This document shows, one piece after another, positions 42,696 through 52,842 of a stretch of DNA of 61,291 nt. The stretch is from NCBI RefSeq assembly GCF_900519355.1, contig NZ_ULHE01000008.1, forward strand, positions 1-61,291. Reading direction: 5' to 3'. The notes under the pieces were generated by a model. The model made no database searches. It was not told the origin of the DNA and saw only the letters and a program-made list of their open reading frames with translations. Both the position numbers and the translations under genes were made by a program. Each line of letters starts with the position of its first letter. Within the stretch, counting starts at the first letter, position 1. This stretch comes from Corynebacterium lactis. GTDB taxonomy: Bacteria > Actinomycetota > Actinomycetes > Mycobacteriales > Mycobacteriaceae.

Positions 42696-45401
42696 GTGGC
42701 TCTGTATAGGAAGTATCGTCCAGCGACGTTCGCCGAAGTGGTGGGGCAGCGGCACGTAACTGACCCGCTTTCCGCCGCTTTGGAATCTCGGGATGCCCAG
42801 GGGCGCCCGGATCGGATTAACCATGCGTACCTTTTCTCGGGTCCGCGTGGCTGTGGCAAGACGTCGTCGGCGCGCATTATGGCGCGCAGCCTGAACTGCG
42901 TGGAGGGGCCGACGGCGACGCCGTGCGGCAAGTGCGCCTCCTGCCTGGCGCTGGCCCCGGGCGGACCGGGCAATCTGGACGTCATTGAGCTGGACGCGGC
43001 CTCGCACAACGGTGTGGAGGACATGCGCGAGCTGCGCGAGAAGGCGATTTTCCAGCCGGCGGAGTCGCGCTACCGCATCTTCATCATCGACGAGGCGCAC
43101 ATGATTACCGCCTCGGGCTTCAACGCGCTGCTGAAGATTGTGGAGGAGCCGCCGGAGCACCTGATCTTCATTTTTGCGACGACGGAGCCGGAGAAGGTTC
43201 TGCCGACCATTCGTTCGCGCACTCACCACTACCCGTTCCGCCTGCTTACGCCGCCGGATATGCGCGGCCTGCTGGAGCGGATTGTGGCCTCGGAGGGCGT
43301 GGCAGTTGACCCGGACGTGTATCCGCTGGTCATCGCCGCGGGCGGCGGATCCCCGCGTGACTCGCTGTCAATCCTGGACCAGCTCATCGCGGGCTCCGGC
43401 ACGCACGGCGTGGACTACGAGACCTCGGCGGCCATCCTGGGCGTGACCGACAGCGTGATTATTTCGGACGCGGTCGCGGCGCTGGCTGCAGGCGATCGCG
43501 CGGGCATTTTCGGCGTGGTTAACCGCGTGATCATGTCGGGGCAGGACCCGGCCCGCTTCGCGCTGGACCTGCTGGGCCGCGTGCGCGACCTGATGGTGCT
43601 CTCCGCGGTGCCGAACGCCCTGGAGCAGGGGCTGGTGGAGATTCCGGAGAGCCAGATCGAGGAGGTTCTCGACCAGGCCGGGCAGATCCCGCCCGCGACG
43701 CTGACGCGCTTCTCGCAGGTGCTCTCCGACGGAGTCCGCGACTTCCGCGGTGTCACCTCGCCGCGCCTGCTTCTGGAGGTCCTGTGCGCCCGCATGCTGC
43801 TGCCCGCCACCGAGGATTCGGTCGAAGCGCTGCTGCAGCGTGTGGAGTCGCTAGAGCGCGGCATTCCCGCTGTGGCACCGTCTCAGCCTGCCCCCTCCGC
43901 CCCGCTTAACGACGCCGCCGACGGCCCTGCCGCTGGCGCGATGAGCTCCGGGATGTCGGCACGCGAGGCCTGGCGAAAGCGCAATGCGGAGCGGAAGAAG
44001 GGCGCTGCAGGGGGCACGGCGGCGGCTGCCCAACCGGCGCAATCGACGCCCGCGCAGCCGGTGCAGCAGGCGCAGGACAAGCCATCTGAGCAGACCGAGC
44101 CAGTCGAACGGGTTGAGCCAGCCGGGTCGGTCGGGTCGGCCGGGTCGGTCAATCCCGTGCAGCAGGCCCCGGCAGCCGAGCCTCAGCCCGAGGCGCCCGC
44201 CGCGTCGGTAGCTTCGGCTGAGCCGGAGCCGGCTGCGGCCGTCGACACGCCAGAGGTGTCTGCAGAGCAGGCGCAGGCCGACAGGATGCTCGCCATGCGC
44301 AAGCGCATGCAGGAGATGGCCCGCATGCAGGAGATGGAGGCTCGGGCCAAGGAGGCCCAGCAGCGCGAGCAGCAGACCCGCGAGCGCGAGGGCGACGGCG
44401 GATTGCTGACTGTCGCGGAGGAACCGGCGCCCTCGCCAGCACCTTCGCCGACGCCGGAGCCTGCTGTCACGCCGGCACCAGCGCCCGAAGTTGCGTCAGC
44501 AGTGGAGTCGCAGCCCGAGCGGCCGCAGGTCAGCGTCGAGGGCGTGGCCGCTGCGTGGCCGGAGATTCTCGCCGCTGTCGAGGGCGAGCACGCCTTCCCC
44601 GTCCGGGTCTTGGCGGAGCAGGCTACCCCGCTGGAGATTGACGGGAAAGACCTGGTCATCGGGCACAGCACCGGTGCGTTGGTGACGCGCCTGAACGCGC
44701 CGGAGTACGCGCAGGCCCTGTCCGCTGCGGTGCGCACGGTTGCTGGGCTGGACGGCAAGGTGCGCTGCGTCGTGGGAAGTCGCCCGCGCTCGCCGCGCGC
44801 GGGCGGCCAGGCGTCGGCCGCGCCCGAGGAGGACTCCTCCTCGTCGTCGTGGAAACCTGCCGCGCAAGCCCAGCCTGAGAATTATCCGGTCGCAGGCCCC
44901 GAGCCACAACGACCGACTGGGTTCTCGGCTGCCATGAAGTCGGTAGCTGAGCGTCGCAGGAAGATCGAAGAGGCGAAGCGTGCGGCGAATCCGCAGGCTG
45001 CGCAGGCCCGATCAGGCCAACTGGCCCAACCTTCCCAGGTTGGCCAACCCAACCGACCCAGCCAACCCGAGCAGCAGACCCAGGGCGAAGCCCGCCCGCA
45101 CCAGCGCCCGAGTCCAGCGGGGCAGTCCTATCGGCGCCACGTCGCGTCTACTCCCGGCGGGCCAGCGCAGGACGAGCCACCGCTGCCCCCGGAGCCCATG
45201 GAGGAGTTCGCGCCCCCGGAGTCCTACGACGCGCCGCCGCCGGACTACGACGACGCACCGCCGCCGGAGGATCCCTACGCGGAGGAGGACACCTCGGAGT
45301 ACTACGACGCCATGAACCAGGAGGGCAACCTCGACCACCGAACCCTGAAGGACGTGGTCATTGAGCTGCTCGAAAAGGAGCTCGGCGCGAAACCGATGTA
45401 G
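42696..45401 (+). CDS. dnaX: DNA polymerase III subunit gamma/tau
   Basis: A 901-residue clamp-loader subunit, GTG start. Walker A GPRGCGKTS (49-57), a four-Cys zinc site (C64 to CGKCASC), DEAH-like Walker B IDEAHMI (near 128) and sensor-1 region IFATTEPEKVLPTIRSR are intact. After about residue 370 comes a long low-complexity tail rich in Ala, Pro, Gln and Glu with a KRMQEMARMQEMEARAKEAQQ coiled coil, and a predicted tau-like globular piece near 610-690. The tail ends in an acidic Pro/Tyr/Asp-rich run. No shift signal for a separate gamma was recognised. Confidence 0.95.
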   Translation: MALYRKYRPATFAEVVGQRHVTDPLSAALESRDAQGRPDRINHAYLFSGPRGCGKTSSARIMARSLNCVEGPTATPCGKCASCLALAPGGPGNLDVIELDAASHNGVEDMRELREKAIFQPAESRYRIFIIDEAHMITASGFNALLKIVEEPPEHLIFIFATTEPEKVLPTIRSRTHHYPFRLLTPPDMRGLLERIVASEGVAVDPDVYPLVIAAGGGSPRDSLSILDQLIAGSGTHGVDYETSAAILGVTDSVIISDAVAALAAGDRAGIFGVVNRVIMSGQDPARFALDLLGRVRDLMVLSAVPNALEQGLVEIPESQIEEVLDQAGQIPPATLTRFSQVLSDGVRDFRGVTSPRLLLEVLCARMLLPATEDSVEALLQRVESLERGIPAVAPSQPAPSAPLNDAADGPAAGAMSSGMSAREAWRKRNAERKKGAAGGTAAAAQPAQSTPAQPVQQAQDKPSEQTEPVERVEPAGSVGSAGSVNPVQQAPAAEPQPEAPAASVASAEPEPAAAVDTPEVSAEQAQADRMLAMRKRMQEMARMQEMEARAKEAQQREQQTREREGDGGLLTVAEEPAPSPAPSPTPEPAVTPAPAPEVASAVESQPERPQVSVEGVAAAWPEILAAVEGEHAFPVRVLAEQATPLEIDGKDLVIGHSTGALVTRLNAPEYAQALSAAVRTVAGLDGKVRCVVGSRPRSPRAGGQASAAPEEDSSSSSWKPAAQAQPENYPVAGPEPQRPTGFSAAMKSVAERRRKIEEAKRAANPQAAQARSGQLAQPSQVGQPNRPSQPEQQTQGEARPHQRPSPAGQSYRRHVASTPGGPAQDEPPLPPEPMEEFAPPESYDAPPPDYDDAPPPEDPYAEEDTSEYYDAMNQEGNLDHRTLKDVVIELLEKELGAKPM

Positions 45402-45533
45402 TCCCCGGCAGGCGCGCGGGGTCGCCCAATGGCTGGGGCCGCGCACGCGCCGTCGGCAAGCGGAAGGAAAATGCGGCCCCAGTCGTTAGAATGGGGCGGC
45501 ACGAAATGTACGCACCAAAAGTTAGGAATTAGC

Positions 45534-45857
45534 ATGACTCAGCCCGATATGAACGCAATCCTGCAGCAGGCCCAGCAGATGCAGGCGCAGCTCCAGGCCG
45601 CGCAGCAGGAGATTGTTGCCTCCACCCTCGTCGGCGAGGCCGGAAATGGCCTGGTCAAGGTCACCATGCAGGGCTCCGGTGAGGTCACTGACATCGCCAT
45701 CGACCCGAAGGTCGTGGATCCGGAGGACGTCGACGGCCTGCAGGACCTCGTCCTCGCCGCCTTCCAGGACGCCACCGCCAAGGTCCAGGCCCTGGCCGAG
45801 CAGAAGATGGGCCCGCTGTCGCAGGGCTTCGACGGCCTCGGCGGCTTGGGTTTCTAG
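45534..45857 (+). CDS. YbaB/EbfC family nucleoid-associated protein
   Basis: A 107-residue DNA-binding dimer protein. It starts with an amphipathic MNAILQQAQQMQAQLQAAQQEI helix, then the beta part with VEAGNGLVKVTM-like GEAGNGLVKVTMQGSGEVTDIAIDP. The upstream ATG at 45429 is rejected because it lies in the dnaX spacer. Its place between dnaX and recR is widely conserved. The spacer has a dyad TGGGGCCGC / GCGGCCCCA (45433-45481) that may end dnaX messages, with a GTCGGCAAGC word in its loop. Confidence 0.92.
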   Translation: MTQPDMNAILQQAQQMQAQLQAAQQEIVASTLVGEAGNGLVKVTMQGSGEVTDIAIDPKVVDPEDVDGLQDLVLAAFQDATAKVQALAEQKMGPLSQGFDGLGGLGF

Positions 45858-45894
45858 GAACACGGCTTCTAGACAAACGTAGGTAACCACAACA

Positions 45895-46590
45895 TTGTTC
45901 GAAGGACCGCTCCAAGACCTCATCGACGAGTTCTCGCGCCTGCCGGGCATCGGCCCGAAAAGCGCCCAGCGCATCGCCTTTCACCTGATGAAGGCCGAGC
46001 CGGAGGACATCGACCGCCTCCAATCGGCGCTGGGACGCGTCCGCGAAGGCGTGCAGTTCTGCCGCATCTGCGGCAACATCTCCGAGGCGGATGTGTGCCA
46101 CTATTGCGCGGATACCCGCCGCGATAAGGGCCTGATCTGCATCGTCGAGGAGGCCCGCGACATCCAGGCCATCGAGCGCACCGGCGAGTACAACGGCCGC
46201 TACCACGTGCTGGGCGGCGCACTCGACCCGCTGGGCGGCATCGGCCCGAATGAGCTAAACATCCGCACCCTCCTGCAGCGCATCGCGGGAGTGCTTGCCG
46301 ACGTCGACGACGCCCCGGAAACCCTGGACGCCCCGTCGATAAGCGAGGGGGCCGACCTAGACGCGGCGCTGGCGGCGAAGGCGAAGGGACCGGAGATTCA
46401 CGAGGTCATTATCGCCACCGACCCGAACACGGAGGGCGAGGCGACGGCCACGTACCTCGCGCGCCTACTCCGGGACTTCCCGGATCTGACTGTGACGCGC
46501 CTGGCCTCGGGCATGCCGCTGGGTGGCGACCTGGAGTTCGTCGACGAGCTGACGCTCTCCCGTGCGCTGACGGGGCGCCTGCGGGTTTAA
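45895..46590 (+). CDS. recR: Recombination protein RecR
   Basis: A 231-residue recombination mediator that works with RecO/RecF in gap repair. TTG start. Helix-hairpin-helix [16 protein letters not shown] (16-31), zinc finger [16 protein letters not shown] (56-71), then a Toprim domain with [17 protein letters not shown] and [16 protein letters not shown]. An insertion of about 30 residues ([28 protein letters not shown]) in the Toprim makes it longer than the usual 200. Confidence 0.95.
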   Translation: MFEGPLQDLIDEFSRLPGIGPKSAQRIAFHLMKAEPEDIDRLQSALGRVREGVQFCRICGNISEADVCHYCADTRRDKGLICIVEEARDIQAIERTGEYNGRYHVLGGALDPLGGIGPNELNIRTLLQRIAGVLADVDDAPETLDAPSISEGADLDAALAAKAKGPEIHEVIIATDPNTEGEATATYLARLLRDFPDLTVTRLASGMPLGGDLEFVDELTLSRALTGRLRV

Positions 46591-46627
46591 TATCCTGCTC
46601 TGGGAAAAATCAACCCCATCTAGTCGG

Positions 46628-47269
46628 CTATTCGACAGCGCCCGCGGCCCAGAGCTTCGCCGCCACCTCGACGCGGTTGCGCAGCTCCAGGCGGTTCTGG
46701 ATGCGGGAAACATGCGACTTCACGGTGGTCAGCGAGATGTCGAGGGCCTCGGCGATTTCGGCGTTGGTGCGGCCGTGGGCGATCAATTGGGCGACCTGCA
46801 TCTCGCGGGTGGACAGCATCTCCAGGTCCTTGTCATGGATGGCGGTGCGGTCGTCCGAGGAGCGAGCCATGTTCAGGAGAATGTCGGTGACCTGCGGGGA
46901 GATGAGCGCCTGGTTGTTGGCGGCCGCACGGACTGCCTCGACGAGCAGGGCAGTGCCCGAGTCCTTCAGCAGGAATCCACGGGCGCCGTATTCCAGTGCC
47001 CGCTCGACGTAATCATCATCCTCGAAGGTGGTGACGATGACGACGTTGGTGGTCAGCGCAACGCGGCGGCACACCTCAAGACCATCGATGCCGGGCATGC
47101 GAATATCTAGGAGAGCTACATCGGGCTTTTCCTCGGTGATGAGGCGTAGCGCGTCCTCGCCGTCCCGAGCCGTACCGACGACGGTCATATCCTGCTGAGA
47201 ATTCAAGATCATCTCGAAGCCGGTGCGAACCAGCTCCTGGTCGTCCGCGATGATGATTCGAATAGCCAT
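46628..47269 (-). CDS. Response regulator, NarL/LuxR family
   Basis: 213 residues from ATG 47269, with GAAGGGAAG before it. The receiver has phospho-Asp in DVALLDIRMPGIDG (near 54) and Lys in GFLLKDS; LuxR helix-turn-helix MLSTREMQVAQLIAHGRTNAEIAEALDISLTTVKSHVSRIQ follows. It lies 172 bases downstream of the kinase gene on the same strand. That gap is AT-rich and may hold its own promoter. Confidence 0.92.
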   Translation of the reverse strand: MAIRIIIADDQELVRTGFEMILNSQQDMTVVGTARDGEDALRLITEEKPDVALLDIRMPGIDGLEVCRRVALTTNVVIVTTFEDDDYVERALEYGARGFLLKDSGTALLVEAVRAAANNQALISPQVTDILLNMARSSDDRTAIHDKDLEMLSTREMQVAQLIAHGRTNAEIAEALDISLTTVKSHVSRIQNRLELRNRVEVAAKLWAAGAVE

Positions 47270-47441
47270 GATGGATACTTCCCTTCTTTGAGCCCCACAT
47301 TGCCGGCTGGTGCGCGAGGTCGTCGTGGGCTCGCCGATGATGCGCCAGGTGCATTTTCCCCGGCAATTAATGTTCAATTAAATATAAACGTTGCTGCAAT
47401 ATTCAGAGAAGCTAATGTGCTGAAAGGTGTGTTCGAAAGTC

Positions 47442-49004
47442 TTACTTCTTTAGAGGAAGAGTGCAGAAAACGAGCCATCCCGGGCGCTCCTGAGTGCCGT
47501 CTAGATACTTGGGGCGATAGGCGCCCGTAAAACTCACGCCACCCAGCTCTTTTACACTTCTGCGGATGTTGGCAATCCCGATGCCGTTTCCGCCACCGAG
47601 CCCCTTGCGCTCAGCACTCGCGATACTGGACCCCGTATCGAAGACGAAAACCTCGACGCGGGGGTAGTCGACGCTAGCGGCTAGCGACGGGTGATCTGCG
47701 AGGAACGTATCCCTGCTGAAGTGCTTCACGGAGGATGTGTCGGCCGGTTTCTGCTCAAAGACCTTCGTGACATTAGACGGCAGCAGCGACACTCGCACGC
47801 TGATGAACACGTTGGAGCCGGGCGAATGCCTGTAAATGTTGGTCAAGGATTCAGATACTAAGCGATAGAGCGCGTTGCCCATCTCGGCCGATATGAGGCC
47901 ACGGGAGGGACTCAGGTAATCGCGGGTCTTTTCGTCGATATCGACAACGACAGGTTTGGGGCGAGGGAGACCATCCTCACCGTCGCGGTCGTCGTCGGAC
48001 AACTCCATCCGCCGGTTTCTCTCGAAGTTGTCGATGACCTCGGCAATCTCGGGGAAGGAACTGGCCGCTCCATCAGCTTCATGTCTATCGGACTTGCGCA
48101 GGTCCTCGACTGTGGAACGGATTGATGCCAATGCCCGCTTGGAAGCTTCCTCGATCTTGTCCAAGGCTTCGTCGATGTACTCGGGCGACGCGGTCCCGCT
48201 TGCGTGAATCATCTTCGTAGCCTGGCTGAGCACTACGATTCCGGCGACCTCGTGCGCGACGACGTCGTGAAGCTCGTGCGAGATCTCCTGGCGGACGCGG
48301 TTTTCCACGAGAAGGGACTCAGTCTCACTCTTTTCCAGCTCGAATCTCATACGGAACCGCTGGGATTGGACCATCAGGCCGATGCCGGTTGAAACCAGGA
48401 TGTACGTGAGCAACATCGCAGGGTGGTACACGAAAGACGGCCAGGTGGGAACGAAGAGCAGAGAAGGAACGAAGGCCATCACACAGACCTCGGCCAGCAC
48501 CACCATGGCCAGGATTCGCGTTGGTTCATTCTTGGCGCGGTCAAACAGAGCGGCGAAGACGGCGCAATACACAATGAGCGTCCACGACGAACCGAGTGGC
48601 CAGGGGTAACCCAAGTACCACGAGGCAGCGAAAATGGAGAAAAACGCCAGGAGGAAAAGAAATTCTTCCATGGACAGACGCTTTGCCGCGAAAATCGAGC
48701 TAATTACGTACTTATCGTGAAACTTGTCGTCCGCGACGACTTGGATCCGCCGGTCGACTGGGCCGAGGCTGACCATGTAGGCGACGCCGAGGAAGATCCC
48801 CAGAGCATCGAGGAATACTGCCTCGGGCGGAGCCAGGCGGACAAAGTCATTCAGCGGCCACTGTGCCAGTGCAGGGGCGAGAATAATCACCGGCGTCCAG
48901 ATGGCCTCCAAGAGCCACTCCCACCAGGGCTGCTTGTTGGGGGAGCGCTTCGAGTGAATCACCGCGTCGGTGATTCGGACAACCAGGTTACTGCTTTTCG
49001 CCAC
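47442..49004 (-). CDS. Sensor histidine kinase, HisKA_3 type
   Basis: 520 residues. Membrane helices lie near 40-85 and 115-225. H box SHELHDVVAHEVAGIVVLSQ (near 245) and a HATPase domain with LVSESLTNIYRHSPGSNV and GGGNGIGIANIRRSVKELGG follow. A charged insert of about 60 residues between dimerisation and catalytic parts and a loop before the G box make it longer than usual. GC and codon use are lower than in recR and gatD, and the pair interrupts the recR-gatD order known from C. glutamicum, so it may be acquired. Signal unknown. Confidence 0.9.
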   Translation of the reverse strand: MAKSSNLVVRITDAVIHSKRSPNKQPWWEWLLEAIWTPVIILAPALAQWPLNDFVRLAPPEAVFLDALGIFLGVAYMVSLGPVDRRIQVVADDKFHDKYVISSIFAAKRLSMEEFLFLLAFFSIFAASWYLGYPWPLGSSWTLIVYCAVFAALFDRAKNEPTRILAMVVLAEVCVMAFVPSLLFVPTWPSFVYHPAMLLTYILVSTGIGLMVQSQRFRMRFELEKSETESLLVENRVRQEISHELHDVVAHEVAGIVVLSQATKMIHASGTASPEYIDEALDKIEEASKRALASIRSTVEDLRKSDRHEADGAASSFPEIAEVIDNFERNRRMELSDDDRDGEDGLPRPKPVVVDIDEKTRDYLSPSRGLISAEMGNALYRLVSESLTNIYRHSPGSNVFISVRVSLLPSNVTKVFEQKPADTSSVKHFSRDTFLADHPSLAASVDYPRVEVFVFDTGSSIASAERKGLGGGNGIGIANIRRSVKELGGVSFTGAYRPKYLDGTQERPGWLVFCTLPLKK

Positions 49005-49052
49005 GGGAATCTCTGCCGCCTTGTAGTCTCGTCCTCTTTCTTCAGGACTCGC

Positions 49053-49856
49053 TTAGCGCTCACTCTTCGGCCGCGGCTTGGAGTGGATGCGCTCGTGCCG
49101 CAGCTTCTCAACAATCTCGATGTCCAGGTCCGCCAGCTCTCCCGGGGCCACGCCGGTTGCCCTCGCCAGCAGCAGGTCCGCCAGCTCCGGGTTGCGGGCC
49201 AGCGCCGGTCCGTGCAGGTAGGTGCACACGATGGAGCCCTGTACGGCCCCCTCGGCGCCGCCGGTGGCATCCAAGGCCTCCAGGGCTGCGTCGGTGGTGG
49301 CGCCACTAATTCCCGAGGCCTCCTGCGTGACCTCCGGCCCCTCGTTGCCGACACCGCGGATGACGTGGCCCAGTGGCTTCGCGTCGGTGCCCAGCACCGT
49401 GCGGCCCATGTGGTTTTCGAAGCCGGTCAGCGGCTGGCGCAGCAGGTCGGAGGTCGGTCGCGTGCAAATCTCACCGATGGCCCGCACCGGCAGGGAATCG
49501 GTAGTGCAGTCCACCAGGCCCAGGCCCGCGACCTGCTTTCCGCCCGCGCGGAAGGAGGTGCCGAAAATCTGGAATCCGGCGCAGATTGCAAGAATCTGCT
49601 TGCCGGCCGCCGCGGCGCGCGCAATGCCGCCGTCCGCGATCAGGTGCTCCACCGCGATGGTCTGCGCCACGTCCTCGCCGCCGCCGACGGTGTAAATGTC
49701 CAGGCCGTCTGGCACGGCGTCGCCAAGCTTGATGGGGACGATCTCCGCGTCGATGCCGCGGCGGCGGGCGCGTTCGCGCAGCACCAGCGCGTTGCCGTCA
49801 TCGCCGTAGGTGCCGAGCACATCCGGCAGGATCAGGCCAATAGACAGGTCGCTCAT
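49053..49856 (-). CDS. gatD: Lipid II isoglutaminyl synthase, glutamine amidotransferase subunit
   Basis: A 267-residue class I (CobQ-like) glutaminase. Nucleophile Cys in LAICAGFQIFG (near 94), oxyanion GGGEDVAQ and His in CTYLHGPALARNPELAD. It supplies ammonia to MurT to amidate the D-Glu of lipid II. Its ATG directly follows the murT stop (TAAATG), so the subunits are translated together. Confidence 0.94.
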   Translation of the reverse strand: MSDLSIGLILPDVLGTYGDDGNALVLRERARRRGIDAEIVPIKLGDAVPDGLDIYTVGGGEDVAQTIAVEHLIADGGIARAAAAGKQILAICAGFQIFGTSFRAGGKQVAGLGLVDCTTDSLPVRAIGEICTRPTSDLLRQPLTGFENHMGRTVLGTDAKPLGHVIRGVGNEGPEVTQEASGISGATTDAALEALDATGGAEGAVQGSIVCTYLHGPALARNPELADLLLARATGVAPGELADLDIEIVEKLRHERIHSKPRPKSER

Positions 49857-51290
49857 TTACTTGTCCTCCTGTGCTCGCTCGATGTCCTTCTTCAGGTCGC
49901 GGAAGGCGGTGTAGTTCGCCAGCACCTCCACGCGTGTCACGCTTGCCGACGCCTCTTCCGTTGCACCCGGCCCCGATTCGCCGGTGGCGGCGTCGGAGTG
50001 TGGCGTGGCGGAACGCGGCTCGGTGGCCTTGATGGCCGCCAGTGGGTCCGCGATCAGATCCGCGTCGATACCGGCGTAGAGCAGGCGGACGGCCAGGTCC
50101 GTGCCGCGCTCGCCGGAGGCGAGCACGTCCATGCCGTCGAAGTCCTCGAAGCGGACGTCCCACAGCCAGGACAGGTCCTCGCCGTCAGCGACGTGGCCGT
50201 TGACGGCGATGACCACGGCGTCCGCGGTGCGGTCCACCATCGACAGGGCCTCCTGCCAGCCGGCGGGATTCTTGGCCAGCAGCATGCGCACGTGCTTCTC
50301 GCCGCCGCGGCCATCCCGGACGACGACGGTGGAGTAGCGTCCCGCCACGTTGTCGACCTTCTCCGTCGCAGCCAGCGCGGTGGCGGCGTCGGCGCCCATC
50401 TCCACGGCGCCGGCGATGGCCAGGGTGGCGTTTCCGCGGTTGGCGTTGCCGGGAAGGGTGAGGTTCAGCGGCAGGGTAGAGCCGAACGGCGTGGCCACGC
50501 CCTCTTCCGAGATCGCCCAGGTGGGGGCGGGGCGTTCAAAGCGGGAGCCGTCGGGAAGCGGTTTGACGGCGTACCAGTGGGTGCCGTCGTTGATGATGGG
50601 GCCGCCGGTGCGCGGGGAGCTGGTGGCGTCGTTGGTCCAGCCGCCGCCCGCGGAGACCCACACGACGTTCTTCGCGTCCCACGCCGCGGAGGTGATCAGC
50701 GGGTCGTCGCAGTTGGCGATGATGGTGGCTTGCGGGTTCGCGTCGACCGCGGCGCGCAGGGAGGCCTCGATCTTGTTGATCTCCCCGACGCGGTCCAGCT
50801 GATCGCGCGACAGGTTCAGCAGCACGATGACCTGCGGCTTCAGGTCCGCCGCGATGTGGGCGACGTGGAGCTCGTCGACCTCGAGGACCAGCGAGTCCGC
50901 GCCCGGGCTGGCCAGTAGCGCCGAGATGACGCCCGCGTCCATGTTGTCGCCGCCCTCGTTCGTGGCGACGCCGTGCCCCGCCGCGCGCATCGCAGCGGCG
51001 AACATGCGGGTCGTGGTGGACTTGCCGTTCGTGCCGGTGATGATCGCCGCCGGGCGGCCCTTGCCCAGGGACGCCATGATGCGCGGGTCAATCTTCTGCG
51101 CAATCAGACCGCCGATCATGCCGCCGGCGCCACGGCCGGTGGCGCGGGAAGCCCAGGTAGCGCCCTTAGCGGCGGTGGTCGCCAGGGTTGCGCGCAGACG
51201 CGCAATCAGCCCGGACGGCGCGTGCGGGCCGGTCGGCGCGGGCGCGTGCGGGCCGGAGCCAGCCGGAGTGCTTGAAGTGCCTTGATCCAT
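49857..51290 (-). CDS. murT: Lipid II isoglutaminyl synthase, Mur ligase subunit
   Basis: A 477-residue Mur ligase-like ATPase. P-loop ITGTNGKSTTTRM (near 80), middle-domain VLNLSRDQLDRVGEI and NRGNATLAIAGAVEMG, then the C-terminal DUF1727 domain with LLAKNPAGWQEAL and the catalytic-triad Asp in WDVRFED. Known MurT proteins have a four-Cys zinc ribbon in the middle domain. Here that segment reads SPRTGGPI and later RPAPTW, so its cysteines are absent, and the protein has a single Cys. Partner of GatD. Confidence 0.93.
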   Translation of the reverse strand: MDQGTSSTPAGSGPHAPAPTGPHAPSGLIARLRATLATTAAKGATWASRATGRGAGGMIGGLIAQKIDPRIMASLGKGRPAAIITGTNGKSTTTRMFAAAMRAAGHGVATNEGGDNMDAGVISALLASPGADSLVLEVDELHVAHIAADLKPQVIVLLNLSRDQLDRVGEINKIEASLRAAVDANPQATIIANCDDPLITSAAWDAKNVVWVSAGGGWTNDATSSPRTGGPIINDGTHWYAVKPLPDGSRFERPAPTWAISEEGVATPFGSTLPLNLTLPGNANRGNATLAIAGAVEMGADAATALAATEKVDNVAGRYSTVVVRDGRGGEKHVRMLLAKNPAGWQEALSMVDRTADAVVIAVNGHVADGEDLSWLWDVRFEDFDGMDVLASGERGTDLAVRLLYAGIDADLIADPLAAIKATEPRSATPHSDAATGESGPGATEEASASVTRVEVLANYTAFRDLKKDIERAQEDK

Positions 51291-51348
51291 GGCACATAAG
51301 CTTACTGCTTCGGCGCCCCATGGTTATGAATCGAGAGGCACCCCAGAG

Positions 51349-52741
51349 CTAGGCGTCCTGCTCCGACTCGCCCGGCATCGCAGACTTCGGTGTGCCGTCC
51401 ATCTCGGCAACCAGTCGCAGGAACGCTTCGTCCGAGACCATCGGAATATCCTTGCGATGCGCGTGCATCGCCTTGCCCGTCAGCTCCTCGGGAGTGACGT
51501 TCGCGGGCCGGTTGCACACCAGCAGCGAGGACTCGCGCGTGACCTTCTCCGAGTAGGCCAAACCAGCCTTGACGCCGGCCTCGATCAGAGTGTCGGGGTC
51601 AATCGTCACCTCCGGCGCGACAACGAACTCCATGCCCGGCGCCAACTTTCCACCGGGAGTGTAGCGGCCCGGATTGTCCACCGGCCGCGGGGCCTCCATC
51701 GCGTCGACGCGCACCGAGGAGCGCTGCAGTCCCACCCGGTCCTCCCGGAGCTCGTCCGTCGCCAGGGAAGCAATTGGCCGTGGTGGAGTGGCATCGCCGC
51801 TGGTGGGGGCGTCGGCAAGCCCGCCCTGGGCGCGGAAGAGGTCGAGAGTGGTGGAGACATCATCGAGTGTGCGGACGCGCTCCGGCACCTCGTTGCCCGC
51901 GGCGGACGCGACCGGCGAGGCCACGTCCAGCCCGTACGCCCGCGCGACCCCGCGCAGCCGCGTGTCATCCAGCGCGGTGCCCTGGAGGCGCGCGGTCGCC
52001 AGCGTATCGACCACCCTGGTCGCGCCGGAATACGGCCCGCGCGCGACCTCGTGCGGCGCCCCCGCCCGCGCTTATTGCGGGCGCTGCGCTCTCGATTCGC
52101 CTGACGACGTGCCCTCTTGGCCTCAGCGACGATAAAACCCCAGACCATCGGCGCATCATGAGCAACCAGCGTCCGCCCATCCAGTGCGTGGGCCAACTTC
52201 GCCTGAATGACGCCGAAGCGGGGCGCACCGGCGAAGTCCTCCGGCTGCAGACCGTGCAGGTGCGTGGGGCCGGGATCCTCGGTGGGGTCGATGACGACGT
52301 GCCACGTGTCGACCACGTTTCCCTGCGCATCCGCGGTGGACACTCCCAGGCTGACCAGGCGTGCAGTCTTCGGGTGGATGCCGGTTGTGCGGATTGCCAC
52401 GAAGGCGTACGGGGCGTCCTCGGGGGAAGAGAACTGTTTATGCTGGTCCGCGGCCTTTGTCGCGTGGGTTGTGGTGTTGGTGGTGTCGGTTTCGCCGCCT
52501 GTTGCGGAGGCGTTGGCGTCGCGTTCCGTGATTGTGCTCGGCGCAGCGGACGCAGCTTCGCCTTCGGTTGCCGCCGGTGTCGCGGTTGCGTCCTGCACAC
52601 CCTCCGCCGCGCACCGGTGGTTTCGGGGGCGTTGGGCTGGGGAGACGTCGGCAAGCGATGGGCACGGCGGCGACCCCTGCGCTTCCGGTTGCGGCCCTTG
52701 TGCGGGCGGGAATTGCGCTCTTCGTGCGCCGAGTCAGTCAT
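51349..52741 (-). CDS. DnaQ-like exonuclease-fold protein with BRCT-like end (two frame breaks)
   Basis: About 465 residues when joined. A basic, low-complexity N-terminus (to about 105) leads into a DnaQ-type fold: YAFVAIRTTGIHPKTARLVSLGV, HLHGLQPEDFAGAP, LVAHDAPMVWGFI. The standard Exo I acidic pair (DxE) is missing, since the segment reads AIRTTG, so nuclease activity is doubtful. The C-terminal LVCNRPANVTPEELTGKAMHAHRKDIPMVSDEAF resembles a BRCT domain. One base has to be added near 52600 and another near 52058. Conserved neighbour of murT in corynebacteria. Confidence 0.78.
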
Positions 52742-52842
52742 GCTTCAAGGGTAGCGGGTGGGGAAGTCGCGGCCGAATCTGCGCGGGTGAGTGGCGTGGC
52801 CTGCCCCACGGTCCCCCGTGCTTCCCGGCGCTCCCCCGCGCG

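Noticed and set aside
48423..50918. An 831-codon plus-strand frame over the kinase, gatD and murT
   Set aside because: It is antisense to three well-supported genes and shows only low-complexity Gly/Arg/Val composition.
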